Shown here one piece after another: positions 14,129-20,214 of a DNA stretch of 20,214 nucleotides (positions are counted from its first letter, which is position 1; each line of letters starts with the position of its first letter). The translations under genes were made by a program, and so were the position numbers. The DNA is from an uncultured Collinsella sp. GTDB lineage: Bacteria; Actinomycetota; Coriobacteriia; Coriobacteriales; Coriobacteriaceae. Below the pieces are notes generated by a model. It did not search any database. It was not told the origin of the DNA and saw only the letters and a program-made list of their open reading frames with translations. The stretch is taken from assembly GCA_900554495.1 (NCBI GenBank), contig USHR01000008.1, forward strand, positions 1 to 20,214, read 5' to 3'.

Positions 14129-14155
14129 CTTAACCTACCTTGGGGATGGGTTGAG
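14129..14155. promoter_or_regulatory. Dyad overlapping the metY -35 box (possible operator)
   Basis: CTTAACC and GGTTGAG pair over 7 bp (one G-U if RNA), with a partly matched TACC/GGATGG core. The right half overlaps TTGAGA, the metY -35 hexamer. It sits between divergent genes and could bind a regulator of either. Confidence 0.4.
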
Positions 14156-14179
14156 AGGGGTGCAGGGTAGCGGTATTGT
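14151..14179 (+). promoter_or_regulatory. Candidate metY promoter
   Basis: TTGAGA (14151-14156) and TATTGT (14174-14179) are separated by exactly 17 nt. Transcription would begin near 14186, leaving a leader of about 32 nt, too short for a SAM riboswitch. Confidence 0.5.
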
Positions 14180-14217
14180 GAACCGAATAAAACGTAACCC
14201 AGGCAAGGGAGCTAGAT

Positions 14218-15501
14218 ATGAGCGAGCAGACCATCGGTACTACATGTGTCCAGGGCGGCTATCACCCGGGAGATGCCGAGCCGCGCCAGGTGCCCATCTA
14301 CCAGTCCACCACGTGGAAATACGACACGTCCGAGCACATGGGCAAGCTGTTTGACCTAGAGGAGTCGGGCTACTTCTACAGCCGTCTGCAGAACCCCACG
14401 TGCGATCTGGTTGCCGCCAAGATCTGCGAGATGGAGGGAGGCACTGCCGCGATGCTCACGAGCTCGGGCATGGCTGCGAATTTCCTCGCGATCTTTAACG
14501 TGGCCGGTGCCGGCGATCATGTGGTCGCGAGTTCTGCCATTTACGGCGGCACGTACAACTTGCTCGCCCACACCATGGGCCGTATGGGGCTGACCTGCAC
14601 GTTCGTTGCCCCCGACTGCACCGATGAGGAGTTGGAGGCAGCCTTCCAACCCAACACTAAGCTCGTCTTTGGCGAGACCATCGCCAACCCCGCCCTTGCC
14701 GTGCTCGATATTGAGCGCTTTGCCAGGGCCGCACATGACCACGGTGTGCCGTTGATGGTCGACAACACCTTCCCGACGCCCGTGATGTGCCGTCCCTTTG
14801 AGTGGGGCGCCGACATCGTTACGCACTCCACCACCAAGTACATGGATGGACATGCTGCCTACCTGGGCGGCGTGATCGCCGACCACGGCCAGTTTGACTG
14901 GATGGCCCATGCGGACAAGTTCCCGGGTCTCACCACGCCTGACGAGAGCTACCATGGCGTGACCTATGCCGAGAAGTTCGGTCGCGAGGGCGCCTTCATT
15001 ACCAAGGCCACCGCGCAGCTCATGCGCGATCTTGGCCCCATGCAGAACCCGCAGGCGGCGTTCTTCTTGAACAGCTCGCTCGAGAGCCTGCATGTGCGCA
15101 TGCCGCGTCATTGCGAGAACGGCCTGGCCGTTGCCAAGTTCCTGCAGAGCCATCCCAAGGTGCGCTTCGTGAGCTATCCGGGTCTGGAGGGCGACAAGTA
15201 CTATGACCTCGCTCAGAAGTACATGCCAAACGGTACCTGCGGCGTTGTGAGCTTTGGCTTTAATGGTGGTCGCGCGGCGGCCGAGACCTTTATGAAGAGC
15301 CTCAAGCTCGCCCAGATCGCCACGCATGTGGCCGACGCCCGCACCTGCTGCTTGCATCCGGCAAACGCCACACACCGTCAGATGAACGATGAGGAGCTCA
15401 TCGCCTGCGGTATCTCCGCCGACATGGTGCGCCTGTCGTGCGGCCTCGAGGACACGGCCGATCTGATTGCCGACCTTGAGCAGGCGCTCGAGCAGTGCTA
15501 G
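14218..15501 (+). CDS. metY: O-acetylhomoserine sulfhydrylase (MetY-like, PLP-dependent)
   Basis: This 427-residue enzyme of the Cys/Met metabolism PLP family probably joins O-acetylhomoserine with sulfide to make homocysteine for methionine synthesis. YSRLQNPT (54-61), TSSGMAA (81-87), VDNTFPTPV (181-189) and THSTTKYMDGH (202-212) with PLP-binding Lys207 are present. The extended GGVIADHGQFDW and SYHGVTY segments and the 427 length favour MetY over cystathionine lyases or methionine gamma-lyase, which are nearer 390-400. The ATG at 14218 is preceded by AAGGGAG. It has its own promoter and a strong terminator at 15570. Coupling to sulfide from the desulfidase encoded at 8168 is possible but not shown. 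Confidence 0.9.
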   Translation: MSEQTIGTTCVQGGYHPGDAEPRQVPIYQSTTWKYDTSEHMGKLFDLEESGYFYSRLQNPTCDLVAAKICEMEGGTAAMLTSSGMAANFLAIFNVAGAGDHVVASSAIYGGTYNLLAHTMGRMGLTCTFVAPDCTDEELEAAFQPNTKLVFGETIANPALAVLDIERFARAAHDHGVPLMVDNTFPTPVMCRPFEWGADIVTHSTTKYMDGHAAYLGGVIADHGQFDWMAHADKFPGLTTPDESYHGVTYAEKFGREGAFITKATAQLMRDLGPMQNPQAAFFLNSSLESLHVRMPRHCENGLAVAKFLQSHPKVRFVSYPGLEGDKYYDLAQKYMPNGTCGVVSFGFNGGRAAAETFMKSLKLAQIATHVADARTCCLHPANATHRQMNDEELIACGISADMVRLSCGLEDTADLIADLEQALEQC

Positions 15502-15569
15502 GCTAGCGTTCGTGCAAGGCGCCGATGCTGGCAGAAAGCTTCGGTGACCTTTCGTTCCGATTCCGTAGG

Positions 15570-15618
15570 CGGGACCTCAATCGCGGCTGTTTGCAGGCGA
15601 TCGGGGCCCCGTTTTTTT
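15570..15618 (+). terminator. Strong terminator (or attenuator) between metY and the MFS gene
   Basis: CGGG, CCTC and ATCGC on the 5' side (15570-15584) pair with GCGAT, GGGG and CCCG (15597-15611), with two mismatches and one G-U, around a 12-nt loop. TTTTTTT follows at 15612-15618. It is well placed to end metY. It also finishes only about 27 nt before the MFS start codon. Confidence 0.8.
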
Positions 15619-15644
15619 GCGTTAGGCCACTCGAAAGGATGGAT

Positions 15645-16949
15645 ATGGAGAAAACTGCAGAGCAGCTGCGCCGCGAGCACCTTGCCCTAGAGGGCGACAC
15701 CCATGGCAAGAACAAGTGGGCGATTCTGTTTACCGTGCTCATCATGACGTTTATGGTGTGTCTGGATTCGACCGTCGTGACCGTGGCGCTGCCCGTGATG
15801 CAAAAGGAGCTGGGCGTGGGCCTCGATCGCATTCAGCTGGTAAGCTCGGTGTATCTGCTTGCGACTTGCGTGGCTATGTTGCCGTTTGGCCGTCTGGGCG
15901 ACGTGCGCGGCAAGGTGAATGTGTTCCAGCTGGGCGTCATCGTCTTTTCGGTCGGTTCGCTGCTGTGCGGCCTTTCGGCCTCGCTCGAGGTTCTTATCCT
16001 GGCACGCATTGTTCAGGGTGTCGGTTGCGCGGCGGCCATGGCCAACAACATGGGTATCATCACCGAGTCATTTCCGGCGCGCGAACGAGGCCGTGCCATG
16101 GGTATTCTCGCGACCTTCGTGGCCCTCGGCATGATGTGTGGCCCCGTGCTCGGCGGCATGCTGGTGGCAAGCTTCCCCTGGGAGAGCATCTTCCTCATCA
16201 ACCTGCCCATTGGCGTCATCTCGGTTATCGTGGGGCTCTACACGCTACCGCATGTTAAGCCGGAGGCCGGCGAGCGCCCCATGTCCCTGATCGAGGCCGC
16301 TCGTCGCTGCTTTGCAAATTCGGCCTTCACCATCAACCTTGCCTGCATGCTCATCGTGTTCGTTGGCATTGGCGCATCCGAGTTTATTCTGCCGTTCTAT
16401 TTTCAGGACGCCCACGGCTTTGGTTCCGACATTTCCGGATTGCTCTTTTTGGCGCTGCCAATGGTGAATGCCTTTATCGGCCCGCTTTCGGGTACGGTTT
16501 CGGACCGCGTTGGCTGCGAGGGCCCCACGGCGGTCGGCTTGGGCGTGTATGTGTGCGGCCTCTTTGCAGTAAGCACGCTCGACGAGCACTCTTCTATCCC
16601 TGTGATCGTATGCTGCGTCGCGTTTATGTCGTGCGGTACGTCGATTTTCCAGAGCCCTAACAATTCGTTGTACATGGGCTCGGCTCCGCGCGAAGCACTC
16701 GGCTTTGCGGGTAGTCTGGGTAGCCTGGCGCGTTATGCGGGTATGGCACTCGGCATTACGGTGGCGTCGAATATCCTGTATGGACAGATGAGCGTGGCGA
16801 TGGGCGAGGCCGTGACCAGTTTTGTTGCAGGACGTCCGGATGTGTTCCTGTTTGGTTTCCGTTCGGTGTTCTATGTGTTGATGGCTGTGGCCGCTGTGGG
16901 CTTTGCGCTTGCCATGGTGCGTTTGGTGAAGATGCGCGCCCGCCATTAG
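15645..16949 (+). CDS. MFS transporter, DHA2 (EmrB/QacA-like) drug:H+ antiporter family
   Basis: This membrane protein of about 434 residues has many hydrophobic segments, consistent with 12-14 helices. Diagnostic segments are LDSTVVTVALPVMQKELG in the first helix region (typical of the DHA2 family), GRLGDVRGK (motif A), the ILARIVQGVGCAAAMANN region and GPVLGGMLV (motif C, antiporters). It is likely an exporter of drugs or metabolites, driven by protons. I chose the ATG at 15645, seven nt after AAAGG; ATG 15639 is too close to it. An in-frame ATG at 15525 with AAGG upstream would add 40 Arg-rich residues and run through the terminator hairpin. The substrate is unknown. Confidence 0.92.
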   Translation: MEKTAEQLRREHLALEGDTHGKNKWAILFTVLIMTFMVCLDSTVVTVALPVMQKELGVGLDRIQLVSSVYLLATCVAMLPFGRLGDVRGKVNVFQLGVIVFSVGSLLCGLSASLEVLILARIVQGVGCAAAMANNMGIITESFPARERGRAMGILATFVALGMMCGPVLGGMLVASFPWESIFLINLPIGVISVIVGLYTLPHVKPEAGERPMSLIEAARRCFANSAFTINLACMLIVFVGIGASEFILPFYFQDAHGFGSDISGLLFLALPMVNAFIGPLSGTVSDRVGCEGPTAVGLGVYVCGLFAVSTLDEHSSIPVIVCCVAFMSCGTSIFQSPNNSLYMGSAPREALGFAGSLGSLARYAGMALGITVASNILYGQMSVAMGEAVTSFVAGRPDVFLFGFRSVFYVLMAVAAVGFALAMVRLVKMRARH

Positions 16950-16980
16950 CGTGTTGGGAGGCTGTCTGCCACGATTCGCG

Positions 16981-17027
16981 CCGTCCCAAAAAGACTGGTT
17001 TGTGGTGCGATGCGGCTTGTGGGACGG
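16981..17027 (+). terminator. Weak hairpin between MFS gene and xpt
   Basis: CCGTCCCA (16981-16988) pairs with TGGGACGG (17020-17027) around a 31-nt loop, with no T-tract. It may end the MFS transcript. I see no purine riboswitch in this gap. Confidence 0.3.
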
Positions 17028-17106
17028 GCGGGGGTCGGTCCGTGGTAGACTATCGAACAACGTTTATTAATCGCGCGGTATCGTTGCCGCGAGAAGGGGT
17101 TGCGCC

Positions 17107-17685
17107 ATGCAGGAGCTTGAGGATCGTATTCGCCATGACGGCATCGTAAAGGCCGGTAACGTCCTTAAGGTTGATGCCTTCCTCAACCACCAATGCGACG
17201 TTGAGCTGTTCGACCACATGGGCGCCGAGTGGGCCCGTCTGTTCGAGGGTGTCGAGATCAACAAGATCCTGACGATTGAGGCTTCGGGCATTGGCATGGC
17301 TTGCATCGCGGCTCAGCATTTTGGCGGCGTGCCGGTGGTCTTTGCCAAGAAGGCGCAGTCCATCAACCTTGACGGCGAGCAGTATGTCACGACCATCTAT
17401 TCCTTTACCAAGCAGAAGGAGTACCCGGTCATTGTCGGCAAGCGCTTTCTGTCCGAGGGCGATAAGGTCCTGATTATCGACGACTTCCTGGCCAACGGCT
17501 GCGCGCTTGAGGGCCTTATTAAGATCTGCGAGGCTGCGGGCGCCGAAGTTGCCGGCATTGGCATCGCCGTTGAGAAGGGCTTCCAGGGCGGCGGCGATAA
17601 GCTCCGTAAGCGCGGCTTCCGCGTTGAGAGCTTGGCCCGTATCGCCGATATGGACTGCGAGAACGGCGAGATCACCTTCGCCTAA
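17107..17685 (+). CDS. xpt: Xanthine phosphoribosyltransferase
   Basis: This 192-residue enzyme converts xanthine and PRPP to XMP for purine salvage. Family segments are GNVLKVDAFLNHQ (17-29), ILTIEASGIGMA (54-65), YSFTKQ (98-103) and the PRPP-binding loop VLIIDDFLANG (121-131), followed by VESLARI near the C-terminus. Length matches bacterial Xpt. The ATG at 17107 has GAAGGGG about 8 nt upstream. In Bacillus xpt is paired with a purine permease and a guanine riboswitch. Here neither is visible: the gene stands alone behind an MFS gene and ends at a palindromic T-tailed hairpin. Confidence 0.95.
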   Translation: MQELEDRIRHDGIVKAGNVLKVDAFLNHQCDVELFDHMGAEWARLFEGVEINKILTIEASGIGMACIAAQHFGGVPVVFAKKAQSINLDGEQYVTTIYSFTKQKEYPVIVGKRFLSEGDKVLIIDDFLANGCALEGLIKICEAAGAEVAGIGIAVEKGFQGGGDKLRKRGFRVESLARIADMDCENGEITFA

Positions 17686-17713
17686 GCGCGCAACACAAGC
17701 GATTGGTATGCGA

Positions 17714-17748
17714 TGTGACAAAGGGACTGTCCCTTTGTCACATTTTTT
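17714..17748 (+). terminator. Palindromic terminator after xpt (AGGGACTGT repeat family)
   Basis: TGTGACAAAGGGAC and its exact complement flank a single T, giving a nearly perfect 14-bp palindrome, followed by TTTTTT. It is a convincing terminator and shares the core GTGAMAWAGGGACTGT with the palindrome at 18158. Confidence 0.85.
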
Positions 17749-17768
17749 GTATGAGGGGAGGTGCTGAT

Positions 17769-18149
17769 ATGGATGAGAACAAGATGGAATGGCGCGAGTA
17801 TGCGCGCTATGCCGAGATGTCGGTCGAGGAGTTGGCGCGCGATTGCGAGGTGCAGGTGTTTCGCGCGACGGGTCCGGGCGGACAGGGCGTGAACACGACG
17901 GACTCGGCGGTGCGCATGAAGCATATCCCTTCGGGGATTACCGTGACGGCGCGCGAGAGCCGCAGTCAGTTCCAGAATCGTGCGAGCTGTTTGCGTAAGC
18001 TGAGGGCAGAGCTTGAGCGTCGCGGGCGTCCACCGCGTCGACGCGTAAAGACCAAGGTGCCTCAACGCTCTCGCCAGCGCAGGCTCAACGACAAACGCTT
18101 CAACGCCATTAAAAAGGCCAACCGACGCAAACCGGGCAGCGACGAATAG
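17769..18149 (+). CDS. Release-factor-like GGQ domain protein (possible ribosome rescue factor)
   Basis: This 126-residue protein carries a class I release-factor catalytic domain: FRATGPGGQGVNTTDSAVRM (31-50) with the GGQ at 37-39 that triggers peptidyl-tRNA hydrolysis, followed by HIPSGITVTARESRSQFQNR (52-71). It lacks the codon-recognition domains of PrfA/PrfB. The C-terminal third is very basic (RRRVKTKVPQRSRQRRLNDKR and on), like the tail of ArfB that enters the empty mRNA channel. It therefore probably frees stalled ribosomes. Sequence details are closer to the RF1/RF2 GGQ domain than to Escherichia coli ArfB, so the exact subfamily is uncertain. The ATG at 17769 has GGGGAGGTG upstream. 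Confidence 0.85.
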   Translation: MDENKMEWREYARYAEMSVEELARDCEVQVFRATGPGGQGVNTTDSAVRMKHIPSGITVTARESRSQFQNRASCLRKLRAELERRGRPPRRRVKTKVPQRSRQRRLNDKRFNAIKKANRRKPGSDE

Positions 18150-18157
18150 CCTCCTTG

Positions 18158-18228
18158 TAAGTTGCGGTGAAATAGGGACTGTTTTGCGGCTTTAGCTGCA
18201 TAAACAGTCCCTATTTCACCGCAACTTA
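18158..18228. repeat. 71-bp palindrome with 27-bp perfect arms
   Basis: The arms 18158-18184 and 18202-18228 are exact inverted complements (starting TAAGTTGCGGTGAAATAGGG). The 17-nt centre can extend the stem (TGCGGC/GCTGCA around TTTA). It lies between convergent genes. There is no T-tract, so it is a repeat first and possibly a bidirectional terminator second. It shares a GTGA-A-AGGGACTGT core with the palindrome at 17714. Confidence 0.85.
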
Positions 18229-18235
18229 GGTGGGG

Positions 18236-19198
18236 TTAGCGGGTGGGGCGCCAGACGTGGAGGGCGCCGGCGAGGATGTCCACCTCGATGCGCGAGGCGA
18301 CGATGGGCTCGCCGTCGGCCTGGATGGGGTAGTCGGGCTCCTCAAAGGTAAGCTCGACATGGCGACAGCGGCGCATGCGAACCGGCGGCAACTTGGTATG
18401 GTGGCCGTCCTTGGCCGAAAGGAACAAAGGCAGGGCTACCGCGCGAGGGACGGGGCCGCAGGCGTAGCAGACGTCGAGTATGCCGTCACAGGGGTCGGCT
18501 TCGGGACAGATACGATAGCCCGAGCCATAGGAAGGACCCAGCTGAATCGCCATGATGATTGCCCTCACGCGCTCGGCGGGCGCCCCGTCAAAGCTGACTG
18601 TCATGGGGTAGTTGCGATAGCGTAGGCCAAACTGCTCTAGTCCCGAAAGAGTGTAGAGCGGCGCGCCGGTGAGACCCGTCTTTTTGCGCAGCTCGGTGGT
18701 GCCCAGGCCGATGGCGGCATCGATGCCGACCGAAAGCGTCTGGTCGTAGTACTCAACGGTAGCCTCGCCGCTGCCGCTTGCGGGGTTCCATGAGCGAATG
18801 CGCCCGATGTCCTGACGCTGCAGCTCACAGGTGAGCAGTGCGCCAAAATCCTTGCCGGAGAAATCGTCGATGCCGAGCGTTTGGGCAAAATCGTTGCCGG
18901 AGCCAACGGGCAGGACGGCAAGAGCGGGGCGGGCGTCCTCCTTTTGCGTCATAAGCCCGTTGACGACCTCGTGGATTACGCCGTCGCCGCCGAGTGCGAT
19001 AACGGTGCGATAGTCCGTTGCCTGGGCGGCCAGCTCCTTGGCGTGTCCCATGCGCTCGGTCAGCACCAGGTCAAACTGGGATGCGCGCGCGGTCATATCC
19101 AAAAAGCGTTGCAGGCGCTCGGCAACTTCGTGCGCCGCACCCGACTGGGCGGCTGGGTTGGCGATGATGAGCGTGCGGCCAAAATCAGTTGCGTGCAT
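18236..19198 (-). CDS. Diacylglycerol kinase family lipid kinase (YegS/DagK-like)
   Basis: This 320-residue protein belongs to the diacylglycerol/sphingosine kinase catalytic family. It has IIANPAAQSG (11-20), the nucleotide-binding ALGGDGVIHEVVNGL (68-82) and LPVGSGNDFAQTLG (96-109), and a C-terminal beta-sandwich with CDGILDV. Such enzymes phosphorylate diacylglycerol or related lipids at the membrane surface. In Gram-positives they recycle diacylglycerol from lipoteichoic acid synthesis. I chose the ATG at 19198, giving MHATDFGRTLIIANPAAQSG with CGGGAG upstream. The longer reading from 19270 adds 24 residues without likeness. It lies 86 nt downstream of the CLC gene on the same strand and may be cotranscribed. 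Confidence 0.9.
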   Translation of the reverse strand: MHATDFGRTLIIANPAAQSGAAHEVAERLQRFLDMTARASQFDLVLTERMGHAKELAAQATDYRTVIALGGDGVIHEVVNGLMTQKEDARPALAVLPVGSGNDFAQTLGIDDFSGKDFGALLTCELQRQDIGRIRSWNPASGSGEATVEYYDQTLSVGIDAAIGLGTTELRKKTGLTGAPLYTLSGLEQFGLRYRNYPMTVSFDGAPAERVRAIIMAIQLGPSYGSGYRICPEADPCDGILDVCYACGPVPRAVALPLFLSAKDGHHTKLPPVRMRRCRHVELTFEEPDYPIQADGEPIVASRIEVDILAGALHVWRPTR

Positions 19199-19284
19199 GG
19201 GGCGACTCCCGGCGTATGACGTGACGATGCGGTCGCGCTCAGGTCGAATTGCCCCTGATTGTGGCTGCACGGCGATTATTACAT

Positions 19285-20214
19285 CTACTCTATCAGGTCG
19301 TTGTGGCGCTCGATAGCATCCGCTACCGTACCGCCCTCATCCACAATAAGCGAACGGCGCTTGGGTGAGATGATGCGCTGGGCGGGGTACACGCCGCGGT
19401 GTCCGCCGGCGAGATAGCTGATAAAGGCCACGATGACAAAGAACCCGGCGGCCGTGCCGTGGAACAGGTCGATGGCCATCATGCAGGTGGTGATGGGTAC
19501 GTTGAGGCCGGCGCAGAACATGCCGAGCATGCCGAGAGCCGCCAGAAAACTGGGATCGAGCCCGGTAAGGCAACCGATCCAGCCACCGAGTGCCGCACCG
19601 ATGCCAAACAGGGGCGTGACCTCGCCGCCTTGGAAGCCCGCGCCCAGGGTAAGCGCTGTGACGACCAACTTGATGGCTGCGTCCGCCAGGGTGGTGTTGC
19701 CGGCAAATCCAGCGCCGGAAAGCCACGTGGAAAGGCCGGCGTAGTCCCAGGCGTCGAGGAGGGCATAGGCGGCCAAAACCACGAGTGCGCCTATAAGTGC
19801 GCGAACGAGGTAATTGGTGATAAAGCGACCGTACAGGCTCTTGACGGTTCGAACCGACCACGCAAAGAGGCGTGCCGTCAGACCGAAGATGATGGCGCTG
19901 ATAACAACGATGACGACTGTCTTGGGCGTCATGGCGGGAACGCTGGCGATGACATTCGCTTCGTACTCGGTACCCAGGGCGAGTGATGTGAAGTAGCCGG
20001 TAAACGAGGCGACTAAGCAGTAGATGCCCGCGGTGTAGTCGATCTTGCCGATAAAGCACATCTCCATGCCAAAGAAGGCTCCGGCGAGGGGTGAACCGAA
20101 TACGGCGCCAAAGGCCGACGAGATGCCGGCGAGCATGAGGTCGTGGTGGTCATGCTTTTTGAGGTGGGCGAGGCTCGAGATGTTGCTGGCGATGGTGCCG
20201 CCAATCTGCACCGC
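19285..20214 (-). CDS. CLC-family anion transporter, 3' part (5' end outside window), possibly CLC-F fluoride/proton type
   Basis: This is the C-terminal part of a CLC chloride channel/antiporter family membrane protein. The frame is open at the window edge (beginning AVQIGGTIAS), so the N-terminal half is missing. Visible family blocks are FGSPLAGAFFGMEM and GFQGGEVTPLFGIGAALGG, with several long hydrophobic helices and a short cytosolic tail lacking CBS domains. The GGEVTP form of the usual G-x-F-x-P ion-path motif, and AVQIGG following the expected GREGT position, resemble the CLC-F fluoride exporters as I recall them. The selectivity segment that would decide this is outside the window. 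Standard chloride/proton exchange is the alternative. Confidence 0.88.
   Translation of the reverse strand, partial: AVQIGGTIASNISSLAHLKKHDHHDLMLAGISSAFGAVFGSPLAGAFFGMEMCFIGKIDYTAGIYCLVASFTGYFTSLALGTEYEANVIASVPAMTPKTVVIVVISAIIFGLTARLFAWSVRTVKSLYGRFITNYLVRALIGALVVLAAYALLDAWDYAGLSTWLSGAGFAGNTTLADAAIKLVVTALTLGAGFQGGEVTPLFGIGAALGGWIGCLTGLDPSFLAALGMLGMFCAGLNVPITTCMMAIDLFHGTAAGFFVIVAFISYLAGGHRGVYPAQRIISPKRRSLIVDEGGTVADAIERHNDLIE

Noticed and set aside
14096..14217. Possible SAM riboswitch before metY
   Set aside because: The stem-like sequences overlap a well-spaced promoter, so most would not be in the transcript, and no SAM-I, SAM-II or SAM-IV core was recognised.
16950..17106. Possible purine riboswitch before xpt
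   Set aside because: None of the conserved purine riboswitch loop sequences is visible. Only a weak hairpin and a ribosome binding site are present.

Overview
This window looks like ordinary chromosome from a high-GC anaerobic actinobacterium, most likely a Coriobacteriia gut bacterium of the Collinsella type. That placement is an inference from GC-rich codon use (GAG, CTC, GTC), a four-domain S1 protein, a type A RNase P RNA, several TTG/GTG starts and palindromic intergenic repeats. No marker gene for taxonomy was searched. I see no phage, transposase, CRISPR array, tRNA or rRNA gene.

Layout. 1-1652: 3' part of polA (+). 1653-1924: hairpin-rich gap between convergent genes, with a 129-bp nested palindrome. 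1925-2752: Cof-type HAD phosphatase (-). 2753-3306: long argG leader encoding an Arg-rich 24-residue peptide. 3307-6486: argG and argH (+), separated by a terminator and a possible 56-residue gene. 6873-7277: ndk (+). 7429-7896: rpiB (-). 8168-9487: cysteine desulfidase (+). 9520-9631: structured element copy 1. 9678-10436: HAD hydrolase (-). 10752-11918: rpsA (+). About 12245-12600: rnpB (+). 12613-12725: structured element copy 2. 12832-13470: YigZ/IMPACT protein (+). 13541-13987: C_GCAxxG_C_C protein (-). 14218-15501: metY-type sulfhydrylase (+). 15645-16949: MFS exporter (+). 17107-17685: xpt (+). 17769-18149: release-factor-like GGQ protein (+). 18236-19198: diacylglycerol-kinase-family protein (-). 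19285-20214: 3' part of a CLC transporter (-), possibly of the fluoride class.

How the genes relate. ArgG and ArgH catalyse the last two steps of arginine synthesis. The cysteine desulfidase releases sulfide and MetY can consume it, but the two genes are not adjacent. Xpt and Ndk serve nucleotide metabolism. PolA, S1, RNase P RNA and the GGQ protein are information-processing parts. Most genes appear to be single transcription units bounded by strong hairpins.

Most interesting signals. (1) Two about 112-nt elements, one after the cysteine desulfidase gene and one 12 nt after rnpB, share an about 85% identical interior. Their closing 15-bp stems differ at 7 of 15 base pairs, yet all 15 still pair in both copies. 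This compensatory pattern points to a structured RNA. (2) The argG leader encodes a peptide ending RRQRAISRRR-stop, with alternative hairpins and a terminator-like stem downstream, as expected for arginine-sensing attenuation. (3) A strong intrinsic terminator ends only about 27 nt before the MFS start codon, leaving no room for a promoter after it. (4) The rpsA Shine-Dalgarno can be paired in a hairpin next to a TTG start.
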